This document shows, in pieces, positions 31,995 to 39,328 of a DNA stretch of 46,187 nucleotides. The DNA lies in the IMG/VR virus record IMGVR_UViG_3300028597_000002, positions 1 through 46,187 of that record; one strand, given 5' to 3'. Position numbers and translations under genes: made by a program. The stretch is from a virus. Numbering within the stretch: the stretch's first letter is position 1; each line of letters begins with the position of its first letter. Under the pieces are notes generated by a model. That model made no database searches, was not told the DNA's origin, and worked only from the letters and a program-made list of their open reading frames with translations.

Positions 31995-32407
31995 CACACC
32001 TGCCTAAAGTTAACGAACTTCGAGAGAAGTGTCACAAGGTCATTCACGGTAGGCGCAGCTGGAATTGTCCACTCGGCGCGAGTCTTTCCAAGATTCACCG
32101 GGTCCATTTCCAGCTTGCCTATCTTTGGCGAGGTTACACCGTCGTGAATGTGGTTACCAGGGCTGGACTGATTTCGCCCAGGACCCAAAGTATGGTGCAA
32201 ACTTTGCTGGCTACTGTCGGCGTCACTGTTAAAATGCGCTCGGTTACTTTCTTCTGCCGAGGGAACATTTCCGCCAGCATAGTCTTTTGCTGCTGAGTAA
32301 ACCTGACCAAAATCGTCAGGCTTTGTTACCGGGGCGGGATTGATTTCACTACCCGGCTTAATGTTCAGCTTCGTGGGTTTGAGTTCCCTGCCAATTCCTT
32401 CAGCCAT
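31994..32407 (-). CDS. Small virion-like protein with NHIHDG motif, 137 aa
   Basis: ATG at 32407. N-terminal polar region, then GPGRNQSSPGNHIHDGVTSP, a His-Asp-Gly pattern that recurs in phage appendage proteins, and a hydrophobic helical end (VNDLVTLLSKFVNF). Likely a short tail or fibre-associated protein. It overlaps the small terminase end by 8 bases. Confidence 0.55.
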   Translation of the reverse strand: MAEGIGRELKPTKLNIKPGSEINPAPVTKPDDFGQVYSAAKDYAGGNVPSAEESNRAHFNSDADSSQQSLHHTLGPGRNQSSPGNHIHDGVTSPKIGKLEMDPVNLGKTRAEWTIPAAPTVNDLVTLLSKFVNFRQV

Positions 32408-33149
32408 CAGTCATTTCCTCAAACTTCGGAGGGGCTGGAACCTGCGGAGCTATTTGCGCCTGACCTGCAATTGTTTGCATTCTGTAGCTCTGCGCGCCAG
32501 CCAGCATGTTATTTGAAAGTCCAGTCGACAAACTTTCAGCCGATGCCGCCTGACTCAAATCCATGGCTAGATTGTGCAGAATGATCGGGTCCTTCACGTA
32601 CTTCTGAATGATCTCAATAAAGGTGTGAAGGATTCGTCGCACGTCGACCTGAGCTTCCTCGTTAGGTCGATACCTTCCGGTCACTTCGTAATAAGTTTTG
32701 ACAGCTGCGACATTTCCATTGCGCACACCTTTCATGAGACCCTTGTGAGCCTCATGCATTTGGTGTTCCAGCATAAGTTCACTGCGCTGCCGAAGGTAGT
32801 CGGCAAAGTTTTGATCCTGAAGCCACATAGACCACTGTCGACTAGAAATACCCATGTCGCGCAGTTTCTTTTCGTCGCTCCTGCGATCAATCAGATCTGT
32901 CATCACCGCAGCAGCATGCATTTGCTCAGGGGTGAAACAATCTTCAGCCGCGGGGAACATGATTCCACGAACTTTGAAGCTCTTCTGAACAAGTGGGTTA
33001 GCTTTGAAAGCTGTGAGAGTTTCTTCAGGCAAATTGTAACGAGCATTGATTTGGGCGTCGGTTGGAGCGCCACCAGTTGAAGCGCAAAACCTTTCGATGA
33101 AGTGAATCAGGTCAAGATCTACGTCAGTCAAAGTTGCAACTTCGCTCAC
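32400..33149 (-). CDS. Terminase small subunit-like protein, 249 aa
   Basis: GTG at 33149 overlaps the holin stop. N-terminal helix-turn-helix-like part (TDAQINARYNLPEETLTAF) then a second HTH-like region (EKKLRDMGISSRQWSMWLQD), a helical multimerisation segment (RSELMLEHQMHEAHKGLMKG) and YYEVTGRYRPNEEAQVDVRR near the end of the core. This layout matches phage small terminases that recognise packaging sites. The gene is separated from the large subunit by lysis and fibre genes, which is unusual. Confidence 0.7.
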   Translation of the reverse strand: MSEVATLTDVDLDLIHFIERFCASTGGAPTDAQINARYNLPEETLTAFKANPLVQKSFKVRGIMFPAAEDCFTPEQMHAAAVMTDLIDRRSDEKKLRDMGISSRQWSMWLQDQNFADYLRQRSELMLEHQMHEAHKGLMKGVRNGNVAAVKTYYEVTGRYRPNEEAQVDVRRILHTFIEIIQKYVKDPIILHNLAMDLSQAASAESLSTGLSNNMLAGAQSYRMQTIAGQAQIAPQVPAPPKFEEMTDG

Positions 33150-33394
33150 CAGCGACCTCGCTTCTGAATTTCAGCGTGCAGGTTTTCAACTTCCTGGAAG
33201 TGCTCCTTCTCAGGCACCGTGAAATACCGCGTCGCTACTGCGATGAAAGTTGTTGCCAGGTACCCAAGGATATGCGCGAAGTCAATGTTTCCCATGCGCC
33301 AATCCTGGAAGACCTGCAAAGCTACCGCGATGAGAAACGCATTGATGACAGGGTTTCGCCGAACGGATACCCAAAAGTTTTTTAGCAGCTTCAC
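33146..33394 (-). CDS. Holin, 82 aa
   Basis: GTG at 33394. Two membrane segments, NAFLIAVALQVFQ and ILGYLATTFIAVATRYF, separated by a short polar turn, then a charged C-terminal helix (VPEKEHFQEVENLHAEIQKRGRW). Size and topology match two-span actinophage holins. Genes in the same transcript encode the amidase, so lysis is timed with late expression. Confidence 0.8.
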   Translation of the reverse strand: MKLLKNFWVSVRRNPVINAFLIAVALQVFQDWRMGNIDFAHILGYLATTFIAVATRYFTVPEKEHFQEVENLHAEIQKRGRW

Positions 33395-33580
33395 AATTGT
33401 TGCCTCAACTTTCTAGTGAAAACGGTTGTCAATAAGACGGGGCTGGGGGCCGGAAATCCATGATCACCCCCTAGGATGCCCCTTCCTGGCGTTTGACGGT
33501 ACCTCTCGCGCCCTTGACCCCCTCTTAGGCACTTACCTTCAGCCTCAGCCTGACAGGTCCTTAGAGAGCCGTACAGAGCC
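33395..33580 (-). other. Gene-free segment between regulator and holin
   Basis: These 186 bases are GC-rich with a run CACCCCCTAGGATGCCCC. A 73-codon leftward frame crosses it but has no ribosome site and an unlikely composition. A packaging start site close to the small terminase gene is a possibility; no direct evidence is visible. Confidence 0.4.
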
Positions 33581-34096
33581 TCACCCCCTGGGGGCTGCTC
33601 CCAAACTTTCAAAAGTTTCTGACCAATTGTTGTCGATCAACTTTACTTCGAGCAATGCCTCAAATACCTGCTGTGGCATCTTGTTCACAATGTTTTCTTC
33701 GTACTTCTGCACCATGTCAGGGTGCACGCAAAAAGCCACAGCGAATTGAACTGGGGAAGTCCAGTAGCCGCTCCGCCATCTTTCAAAGATAACGTGGCCA
33801 GGCAGGGAACTTCCGTGGCGCTCCAACTTGTGAGGATTGAAACGCTCTTTCGTCGCGATGCGCGATGCCTTTTGAAAGACCTCGTATCTATGCGAAACCG
33901 CAGCGAGATTGATGTTCAAAGCTTCCGCTGTCCACTTTTGAAGTGCAGGGTTCAGCTTGCTATAAGTTCCCTGCTCTACGCGGGAAATGTACTGGCGACT
34001 TAGGCCCAATCTTTTAGCCAAAGCCGGCCCGCTCATACTTTGCGCAAGTCTTGCGTCGGCAACTGGATTAGCGAATCTTCCAGCAAAACTTCCCAA
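33581..34096 (-). CDS. XRE/Cro-CI-type regulator, 171 aa
   Basis: TTG at 34096 follows the leader AACTTAAAAAGGAGG. HTH region SGPALAKRLGLSRQYISRVEQ (read in parts) at about residues 22-42 is a typical XRE helix-turn-helix. The C-terminal 110 residues are helical with several Trp and no peptidase motif. It is the first leftward gene behind promoter 34155-34183, so it may control the divergent early/late switch or autoregulate. Confidence 0.8.
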   Translation of the reverse strand: MGSFAGRFANPVADARLAQSMSGPALAKRLGLSRQYISRVEQGTYSKLNPALQKWTAEALNINLAAVSHRYEVFQKASRIATKERFNPHKLERHGSSLPGHVIFERWRSGYWTSPVQFAVAFCVHPDMVQKYEENIVNKMPQQVFEALLEVKLIDNNWSETFESLGAAPRG

Positions 34097-34154
34097 GGGC
34101 CTCCTTTTTAAGTTCCGTGAGTGGCCTTTTTGGGTTTGGGGTTACTGTGTTCTA

Positions 34155-34183
34155 ATTTTACGTCGGTACCTGTTGGTTGACAA
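34155..34183 (-). promoter_or_regulatory. Sigma-70-like leftward promoter
   Basis: On the minus strand TTGTCA (34183-34178), a 17-base spacer and TAAAAT (34160-34155) are close to consensus. It would drive the XRE regulator and the late genes. TTGACAAC overlaps the -35 on the plus strand as a near-palindrome, a possible operator half. Confidence 0.7.
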
Positions 34184-34198
34184 CTGTAGAGAGAAAAA

Positions 34199-34384
34199 GT
34201 GAAAAAATTCCTGGTCGGGGCGACCCTTGCAACTTTCGTCGCTTGGGTGCCTGTAACAGTTGGTTTTGTTTTCGGTATTTACCTCGTCGAACACTTTGAT
34301 TTCGAGGCCCTAAAGTTTGAGGCGTACTTTTGGTTTTTGATGGTCTACGGGGCGGCGGAATGGTTGACAAGCTTTTTTGGGTGA
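34199..34384 (+). CDS. Two-span membrane protein, 61 aa
   Basis: GTG at 34199 follows GAGAGAAAAA. Two hydrophobic segments, VGATLATFVAWVPVTVGFVFG and YFWFLMVYGAAEWLTSFF, with a charged loop (EHFDFEALKFEA). First rightward gene after the divergent region. Compatible with a superinfection-exclusion or early membrane protein; not identified. Confidence 0.65.
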   Translation: MKKFLVGATLATFVAWVPVTVGFVFGIYLVEHFDFEALKFEAYFWFLMVYGAAEWLTSFFG

Positions 34385-34494
34385 ACTGGGGCTAGGGAAC
34401 CAGAAAAAGGAAACGCGAGTGGAAATCAGGACAACATTAATCCCCCTGGCAAACTTTCCCTTGTAAGTCACCAAGGCGAAAGTTGGGGGAGATC

Positions 34495-34800
34495 ATGTAC
34501 GCGGGAACAATCGCAGTCATCATCGCGGGTCTGATTGGTCTGCTGGCCATGGCTTTCGGTGTTGAGGGTGACGAGCCGATGGGCGCGGACATTGTTCCCG
34601 TTGTCATTCCTCCGATGCCGAACTACGCGCCGCTCAGTGAAGTCACGTGGGAAGACTTTCACGCCGACGCGTACCAGGAATACGCCGACGCTTTCGATGA
34701 CTATTTCAACGCCATCGAATACAAGCGTGCGAAGAATGGCGCGTCGATGGTTCGTCGCCCCGGTGACAAGTCGTTCCGTTTCGTGAAGAAGGGTAAGTGA
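34495..34800 (+). CDS. Membrane-anchored acidic protein, 101 aa
   Basis: ATG at 34495 follows GGGGGAG. One N-terminal span (TIAVIIAGLIGLLAMAFG) then an acidic, aromatic-rich soluble part (WEDFHADAYQEYADAFDDYF) and a basic end (RPGDKSFRFVKKGK). Its stop overlaps the next GTG. Unknown function. Confidence 0.65.
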   Translation: MYAGTIAVIIAGLIGLLAMAFGVEGDEPMGADIVPVVIPPMPNYAPLSEVTWEDFHADAYQEYADAFDDYFNAIEYKRAKNGASMVRRPGDKSFRFVKKGK

Positions 34801-35084
34801 TCAAAGTGAAGAAGTTCATCGGAGCCATCGCGTTTCTGGACAGTGAGAAGGAGGATCGGCGTACGGCAGTCATGACTTTCGAGATCATGACGGACTGGTT
34901 TCAGTCGGTGCTCGAATTCCACCGTCAGGCAGTAAAGCTGGGGGACTTTGACGGAACGGAGATTCTCGTCAACGTCTACGAGTACAGCGGAACGCACAAG
35001 CCTTTCGAGGGCGTTCACCCGTACATGTTCGACTCGCAGGATCTGATTCATTCTGAATCGATCCGAAACCCGTACCACGTCTGA
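34797..35084 (+). CDS. Hypothetical protein, 95 aa
   Basis: GTG at 34797 overlaps the preceding TGA. Basic start (MIKVKKFIGAIAFLDSE), helical middle (MTFEIMTDWFQSVLEFHRQA) and beta-like end (GTEILVNVYEYSG). Last gene of a three-gene unit closed by the terminator at 35086-35127. Not recognised. Confidence 0.65.
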   Translation: MIKVKKFIGAIAFLDSEKEDRRTAVMTFEIMTDWFQSVLEFHRQAVKLGDFDGTEILVNVYEYSGTHKPFEGVHPYMFDSQDLIHSESIRNPYHV

Positions 35085-35085
35085 G

Positions 35086-35127
35086 AAAGTGCGGGGCCAG
35101 TCTTCGGATTGGTCCCCACTTTTTTTG
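35086..35127 (+). terminator. Intrinsic terminator
   Basis: AAAGTGCGGGGCCA and TGGTCCCCACTTT pair around a TTCGGA-containing loop, followed by TTTTTTT. This closes the 34199-35084 unit. Confidence 0.8.
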
Positions 35128-35733
35128 TCGGCGGCTGGAAAAGCGGGTGGAAGTTTGGGGCCTAGGCGTCCAGTCGCTAATGTTCTGGATGTAGGTCAGC
35201 GGCTCCGGTCCAGCGGCGGTTAGATTCCGTGCGCAGATTGGGCACCAAGGCGGGGAATTGTTTTCCCTAGAGCGTGCGAATGTCGCCCGGCAAAACTTTG
35301 AGAACTAAACATCGGGATTCACCCGAAAGTCTTCAACGCTGGGAAGCGTGGGCGACTTTCCGCGATAGAACATTGTGAGTCGAAACTCTTCCGACCATCC
35401 GTTTCAGCAGGCGCGAAATTGCCTTCCCTGGGAAGTTTGTACTCCCATACCGCATAAGTGCGAACCACTGAACAATGGTCCGTCGGAATAAGTCGACTCC
35501 ACTAGCCAAGAATATGAGCGCCACCTTTAGGTGTGACTCATGTTCAACGCTTGACAAGTGATCCATAAGCATTCGCTTAGCGCGATGCGGCTTTGGGCAT
35601 AACCGTGAACGGTCAAACCGGACACGAAAAATTCGCCCCTTCCGAGGGGTGAGTTATGCCCATTGCCGCTTCAAGGGCTGATAGACTTCCCTTGGGAAGC
35701 GATAAGGCAACACCCAACCGAAAGGATCACATC
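35128..35733. other. 606-bp gene-poor region with inverted repeat
   Basis: Only one weak leftward frame (35333-35572) is present. The right part carries an imperfect inverted repeat: GCGGCTTTGGGCATAAC (35587-35603) and GTTATGCCCATTGCCGC (35653-35669), 15 of 17 positions complementary. A CTTCCC-TT-GGGAAG hairpin lies at 35686-35699. It lies upstream of the highly biased 343-aa gene and may be its leader, or an origin. Confidence 0.5.
35333..35572 (-). CDS. Doubtful leftward ORF, 79 aa
   Basis: The only long frame in the gene-poor region. Amphipathic, basic helices (ESHLKVALIFLASGVDLFRR, ISRLLKRMVGRVSTHNVL). No ribosome site, opposite to its neighbours, and not coupled to any gene. It may be a cryptic gene, an antisense artefact or a relic. 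Confidence 0.3.
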   Translation of the reverse strand: MLMDHLSSVEHESHLKVALIFLASGVDLFRRTIVQWFALMRYGSTNFPGKAISRLLKRMVGRVSTHNVLSRKVAHASQR

Positions 35734-36765
35734 ATGGCCAGCATGACGTTCGAAGAGGCGCTTGAGGTCGTCAAGGGTATGGGTATCCCTGACGCGGGAC
35801 TTAAGCCGCTCCAGGACAAGTGGGCCGAGACCGAAAAGATGATCCTGCTCAACAATGAGCGGATCGTGAAGATCAACGCGGCAAAGGCGCAGGACCCGAC
35901 AAAGCCCGGTTACGCGGATGAGCTGGACAAGCTTTGGGCGGTGCACGCTCCGCAGGACTCCGAAATGTCGGAGAAGGAGAAGGAATACCAGGCCATCACC
36001 GCAAAGGCCGAGAAGCTTCTGAAGGAACTGCGGGAATTCGCCAAGACCAAGGTGACCCCGCCGCTTTCGGAGAAGGAGAATGCTGATCTCCGAAAGGCCG
36101 TCAACGACGGAAAGCCCGCCATCGATTCCGCGCGTGAGGGAATCAAGGCAATGGCAACAATGGTCGATGGCATTCTCACTGCCGCAGGAAAGCCGATTGA
36201 GGGTGGACTTGTTTCGCTTCTCCCGGAAGCTGACTCTCTGAAGAGTCTTCGGGGCCGAAAGGCTTCGGGTGGAAGTAGCACGTCCTACATGACGCGCATC
36301 GGTGATGGAATGGTCAACGGCACTTCCATCGCAAAGGATGGCAAGGCCAATTTCCACGCGGTGGCTGACAAGGTTTCGGAACTGTTCGGGGCCGGTCAGT
36401 TCCCCGCCAACAAGGTCACGGGTGAAGAAGTCGAAACCGAGTTTTACAAGGCGATCGGTAAGGACTTCCGGTCGATGAAGACCGTGAAGACTCCGGATGC
36501 GCCGCAGGTTTCGGAGTTCGATTTCACCAAGGAAGTCACCACGGGTGAGAACACGACGGAAACCCGTACGGTGAAGATCTCAATTGTTGCGAAGGAGTCG
36601 GAGGCGAAGACGGAAAGCGAGAAGCCTGCCGACAACAAGAGTGACAACACCCCGGCCGTGAAGAATGAGGGTGAGACCGAGAAGGTGGACGCCGAGAAGG
36701 TTCCCGCTCAGGAAGTTCCCGCCCCGGCAAAGAAGGCGACGGCCGCAAAGCCCGCCAACAAGTAA
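35734..36765 (+). CDS. Abundant early protein with Lys/Pro/Ala tail, 343 aa
   Basis: ATG at 35734 follows GAAAGGATC; an upstream ATG at 35656 lies in the inverted repeat and is rejected. Residues 1-150 are helical and charged, followed by a Ser/Gly hinge (GRKASGGSSTSY), a compact domain around 175-275 (KANFHAVADKVSELFGAG) and a 60-residue disordered tail (VPAQEVPAPAKKATAAKPAN). Codon use is strongly GC-ending compared with adjacent genes, implying very high expression. Monocistronic between a leader and a terminator. Unknown family; a nucleoid-binding or host-takeover role is inference. Confidence 0.75.
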   Translation: MASMTFEEALEVVKGMGIPDAGLKPLQDKWAETEKMILLNNERIVKINAAKAQDPTKPGYADELDKLWAVHAPQDSEMSEKEKEYQAITAKAEKLLKELREFAKTKVTPPLSEKENADLRKAVNDGKPAIDSAREGIKAMATMVDGILTAAGKPIEGGLVSLLPEADSLKSLRGRKASGGSSTSYMTRIGDGMVNGTSIAKDGKANFHAVADKVSELFGAGQFPANKVTGEEVETEFYKAIGKDFRSMKTVKTPDAPQVSEFDFTKEVTTGENTTETRTVKISIVAKESEAKTESEKPADNKSDNTPAVKNEGETEKVDAEKVPAQEVPAPAKKATAAKPANK

Positions 36766-36784
36766 AACCCGCTAGACCAAATTA

Positions 36785-36812
36785 CCCTCGGTCAAATGGC
36801 CGGGGGTTTTTT
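36785..36812 (+). terminator. Intrinsic terminator after the 343-aa gene
   Basis: CCCTCGGTC-AAAT-GGCCGGGGG forms a stem with one G-U type pair followed by TTTTTT. It directly follows the 343-aa gene and isolates its transcript. Confidence 0.8.
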
Positions 36813-36844
36813 GGGTAGAAGCCAAAGACGAAAGGAAGCAACAA

Positions 36845-36967
36845 GTGAAGTACTTGGTATGCAGCAAGTGTGACAACGTAGATGTTGAAGAAGATTCCGG
36901 CCCATACAATGGCGGGCCATGCGGGAATCCGAAATGCACCGGAACTTACCAGCCGATGAAAGACTGA
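36845..36967 (+). CDS. Zinc-ribbon micro-protein, 40 aa
   Basis: GTG at 36845 follows GAAAGGAAGC. Sequence starts MKYLVCSKCDNVDVEEDSG and contains PCGNPKC before the end, giving the two-CxxC/CxxxxC pattern of a tiny zinc ribbon. Framed by terminators at 36785 and 36980, so possibly transcribed with read-through only or from its own start. Confidence 0.65.
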   Translation: MKYLVCSKCDNVDVEEDSGPYNGGPCGNPKCTGTYQPMKD

Positions 36968-36979
36968 AAGGTCAGACCC

Positions 36980-37008
36980 AACCCCCTCAATTGAGGGGGT
37001 TTTTTTTG
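36980..37008 (+). terminator. Strong intrinsic terminator
   Basis: AACCCCCTCAA/TTGAGGGGGTT is a perfect 11-bp palindromic stem (36980-37001) followed by a T-run of eight. Nearly symmetrical, so it may act in both directions. Confidence 0.85.
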
Positions 37009-37373
37009 TGCCTATTTTCTGGCGGCCGACCCCCTAGGGTGAGAGGTCTTCCGGAGTGGAATTTCCGCCGGTCGACGCCTATAGGTGAGAGGGTTCGCAA
37101 ACAACCAAACTTTGAGCGAACAAGTGAACTTTGCTTTGACCTCAAAAGTTTTGGCCTCACGAACTTTCCAAAAGTTGAATGGGGCCAAACGGGTGAACTA
37201 CTCCGTATGGGTACTGTTGGGGCACCCGGGGACTGTTGGGGTAAATCGGACAACTCACCCTGTTTATAACCAACCGGGACCTCACAGCCAGACCGACTGA
37301 AAGGAGTGTCGGCTGACTGTGAGTCCCATGACTTTTGCACAAAATAGGCCCCTGACCTGCGGCTTTTTCAGCG

Positions 37374-37402
37374 TTGCATATAGACTTGCAGATCTGTAGA
37401 AT
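37374..37402 (+). promoter_or_regulatory. Sigma-70-like rightward promoter
   Basis: TTGCAT (37374-37379), a 17-base spacer and TAGAAT (37397-37402) form a good vegetative promoter. It is about 100 bases upstream of the winged-helix gene start. Confidence 0.7.
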
Positions 37403-37430
37403 CTGATTGACACATCCTGAGGATCTGCAA
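37386..37430. promoter_or_regulatory. Operator-like inverted repeat over the promoter
   Basis: TTGCAGATC (37386-37394) and GATCTGCAA (37422-37430) are perfect 9-bp inverted arms. The left arm lies in the promoter spacer and the right arm downstream of the -10. The arrangement suits repression by a dimer or loop formation, possibly by the winged-helix protein encoded next. Confidence 0.55.
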
Positions 37431-37501
37431 AAGCGGACATACCGGGCGGGGGCCCATAGTCCTGAGACTTTAGGGCTAACTTTCAAAAGATTGGAGGATA
37501 C

Positions 37502-38155
37502 GTGAATCTTAGCGAGAAAAAGAAAGTCAAGGCTTCTAACCAAAGTCTTGTGTACGGCGTGTTTGGCGAAGACGAAAAGCTTACCGTTCGAGAAGTTGCC
37601 GAACGCGTGAACTTGGGTCTCCGCGAGAATGGCCCGCACGAAAGAATCAGTGAAGCCACTGTTCGACGTGCGGTGAGTGATCTGGAGAAGTTGGGTTCAC
37701 TCAAAAGTTATGGGAGGCAGAACAATGCTTTCCTGTACGGCAAGCCGACAGCTGCATTGTTTGACAGCGACCGGAAATTGATCCCTTACGCGGGTGAATT
37801 GAAGGACGTTGAAGATTTCATTCGCATCATCACTAACCCCAAAGAACGGCCTTTCACGCGCAACACGGCCGTGATGGGGGAGAAGATGCAGCACAATGTG
37901 CGCCGACAATTGGCGTATGTTGTGATGAGTTCCATCGACGCTGGCTTTTCTCAGCAAGTTCGTGACGTGAATACCACGCTGCACAAGCTTGTTGAGGACT
38001 TGGCGTATGTTCACAGCGTGCTGGAAGGTTTCTTGAATAGTCCCGTTTGGTACCCGCAATATCGGGACCAGATGGCTGTGGCCGTTCGGGAAATGCAGAA
38101 GAACGACCCGGAACTTTTCCAGTTGGCGCTGGACTACATCAAGAGCGGGGAATGA
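37502..38155 (+). CDS. Winged-helix regulator-like protein, 217 aa
   Basis: GTG at 37502 follows GGAGGATAC. The first 90 residues form a winged-helix: KKVKASNQSLVYGVF, then LTVREVAERVNLGLR, recognition-type ISEATVRRAVSDLEKLGSLK, and a wing YGRQNNAFLYG. The remainder is helical (NVRRQLAYVVMSSIDAGF, TTLHKLVEDLAYVHSVLEGF), fitting dimerisation. Expected to regulate the early genes or its own promoter. Confidence 0.75.
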   Translation: MNLSEKKKVKASNQSLVYGVFGEDEKLTVREVAERVNLGLRENGPHERISEATVRRAVSDLEKLGSLKSYGRQNNAFLYGKPTAALFDSDRKLIPYAGELKDVEDFIRIITNPKERPFTRNTAVMGEKMQHNVRRQLAYVVMSSIDAGFSQQVRDVNTTLHKLVEDLAYVHSVLEGFLNSPVWYPQYRDQMAVAVREMQKNDPELFQLALDYIKSGE

Positions 38156-38159
38156 CACT

Positions 38160-38179
38160 CTTTGCGAGAGTACGCAAAG
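38160..38179 (+). terminator. Short hairpin after the regulator gene
   Basis: CTTTGCG-AGAGTA-CGCAAAG is a perfect 7-bp stem starting four bases after the stop. No U-run follows; may serve as weak terminator or RNA end. Confidence 0.45.
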
Positions 38180-38210
38180 TCCCACATGAACAACTAAAAC
38201 TTCCCAATCT

Positions 38211-38247
38211 CTAGCCAAGGCTTTCGTGGCCGAAAGTTTTTGGCTAG
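38211..38247 (+). other. Nested hairpin upstream of the 189-aa gene
   Basis: CTAGCCAA (38211-38218) pairs with TTGGCTAG (38240-38247), enclosing CTTTCG-TGGC-CGAAAG. The inner stem is followed by TTTTT, so it may be an intrinsic terminator. Confidence 0.55.
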
Positions 38248-38298
38248 GGTGAAGGATCGCACCACCACCAAAAAATAACTCACACAAGGGTGGCAACA

Positions 38299-38868
38299 GT
38301 GCACGAAGTATCAATTCCCGCGACGATTAATGACCATGACGCGCTCAATGGTCATTCTTCTCGCATCAATTGGCCGAACAGTCTTCACCCGGTCACTTTG
38401 AAGGTTCACTTCCACCTGTGCGAACTTCTTCACGCGTGGAACGCGTACCCCTTCAAGCGGGTGGAAAGCTTTGGCATCGCCGCTATCGACGAATGGTCGG
38501 AGCGAATGGGCCAGACGCGATTCAGCTTCACCTCTGAGGAAAGTCTGACCGACTTCCTTGACTTGTATGGTCTCGATGACTTTGAACTGAAGCGGTCGGG
38601 GCCGAACAATGGCACGGACTTTTGGTGGCTGACTCTCACCAACAAGTTCGCACGCGAGGACGTGAATGAATTCCTCAAGGTCTATGCCGCGTGCATGAAC
38701 AACCTTGCTGTAATCAATGACGAAAGGCTCCGCGCCATTCGCACTGACGGCGGCAAGGTTGGCTTCATTTGCGTTGACCATTTCTCAGCGCGTGAAGCTG
38801 CGGAACTTATCCGCATCAAGCAGGCGCGCATGATTCTGGGGAAAGGCTTCAAGAACAATGAGAGCTGA
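38299..38868 (+). CDS. Hypothetical protein, 189 aa
   Basis: GTG at 38299 has AAGGGTGG six bases upstream; a GTG at 38290 would leave no room for it. Soluble alpha/beta protein with Trp and His-rich segments (HFHLCELLHAWNAYPF, GTDFWWLTLTNKF) and a charged helical end (REAAELIRIKQARMILGKG). No known motif. First gene of the early operon after the regulator. Confidence 0.65.
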   Translation: MHEVSIPATINDHDALNGHSSRINWPNSLHPVTLKVHFHLCELLHAWNAYPFKRVESFGIAAIDEWSERMGQTRFSFTSEESLTDFLDLYGLDDFELKRSGPNNGTDFWWLTLTNKFAREDVNEFLKVYAACMNNLAVINDERLRAIRTDGGKVGFICVDHFSAREAAELIRIKQARMILGKGFKNNES

Positions 38869-38873
38869 GCAGA

Positions 38874-39101
38874 ATGACACGGGGCAAGCATCGCCGGAAG
38901 AAAGTTCGGGCGAACTTCAGCTTTCAAGTACCGAGTTTCATGCTGCGCAAACCGAAGAAGGCAAGAAGCTTTTTCACCGCGCTCAAAGGCTCTCGGACTT
39001 TTTCGATTGTGTTGCTATTGGTCGCCGTGCTGTTCGGCACGAGTCTAATAGTGATTTCACTCAAAGGGATTAGCGTTAGCGTGAAAATCAAAACCCCCTA
39101 G
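38874..39101 (+). CDS. Single-span basic membrane protein, 75 aa
   Basis: ATG at 38874. A very basic first half (TRGKHRRKKVRANF, LRKPKKARSFF) precedes a clean membrane span (TFSIVLLLVAVLFGTSLIVIS) and a short extracellular-type tail. Type II-like orientation is expected from the positive-inside rule. An alternative 71-codon acidic frame (38858-39073) overlaps it almost entirely in another frame; the membrane product looks more protein-like. Confidence 0.6.
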   Translation: MTRGKHRRKKVRANFSFQVPSFMLRKPKKARSFFTALKGSRTFSIVLLLVAVLFGTSLIVISLKGISVSVKIKTP

Positions 39102-39113
39102 GCGGTGAAAGGG

Positions 39114-39148
39114 CGGGGCCCGGACTTTGACCGGAATTTCGGGCCCCG
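39114..39148 (+). other. GC-rich hairpin
   Basis: CGGGGCCCG (39114-39122) and CGGGCCCCG (39140-39148) pair perfectly. Two copies of CTTTGACCGRA surround the right arm. No U-run; probably mRNA processing or a weak terminator. Confidence 0.5.
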
Positions 39149-39178
39149 GCTTTGACCGAATGAGGGAGGGAAAAGAAA

Positions 39179-39328
39179 ATGAACGAGTCGGCGCAGGAAA
39201 TGGAACGAAAGCTTTTGTTCCATGAGCGAAAGATGAATGACCCTGGGTATCCAAAGTATTGGCGAGAAAGGTGCAGGGTAATGTACTGGCACTACCTTGA
39301 GCTTCTGACGAAACCAGAGGGCAAGTGA
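39179..39328 (+). CDS. Hypothetical small protein, 49 aa
   Basis: ATG at 39179 follows GAGGGAGGG. Charged helical sequence (EMERKLLFHERKMNDPGY, YWRERCRVMYWHYLELL). Stop overlaps the next GTG (GTGA). Unknown. Confidence 0.65.
   Translation: MNESAQEMERKLLFHERKMNDPGYPKYWRERCRVMYWHYLELLTKPEGK

Larger units (their letters stand above)
37009..37501 (+). other. 493-bp regulatory intergenic region
   Basis: No supported gene. Contents: two copies of an AGGGTGAGAGG-like element (about 37036-37046 and 37081-37091), a TCCGGAGTG box (37049-37057) shared with the region near 340, several AACTTT/AAAGTT half-sites (37109-37175), a promoter at 37374-37402 and an overlapping inverted repeat. This is likely the main early control region. 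Confidence 0.55.

Noticed and set aside
33391-33612. Leftward 73-codon ORF between regulator and holin
   Set aside because: Gly/Arg/Pro-rich composition, no ribosome site and overlap with both neighbours.
35148-35250. Possible tRNA near GGTTAGATTCCG
   Set aside because: No acceptor-stem partner, poor T-stem and no plausible anticodon arm.
37070-37092. T7-like promoter (CTATAGG...GAGA resemblance)
   Set aside because: No single-subunit RNA polymerase gene in the genome and the match needs gaps.
36919-37269. Rightward 116-codon ORF over the early control region
   Set aside because: Runs through a strong terminator, repeats and regulatory boxes; not coupled to any gene.
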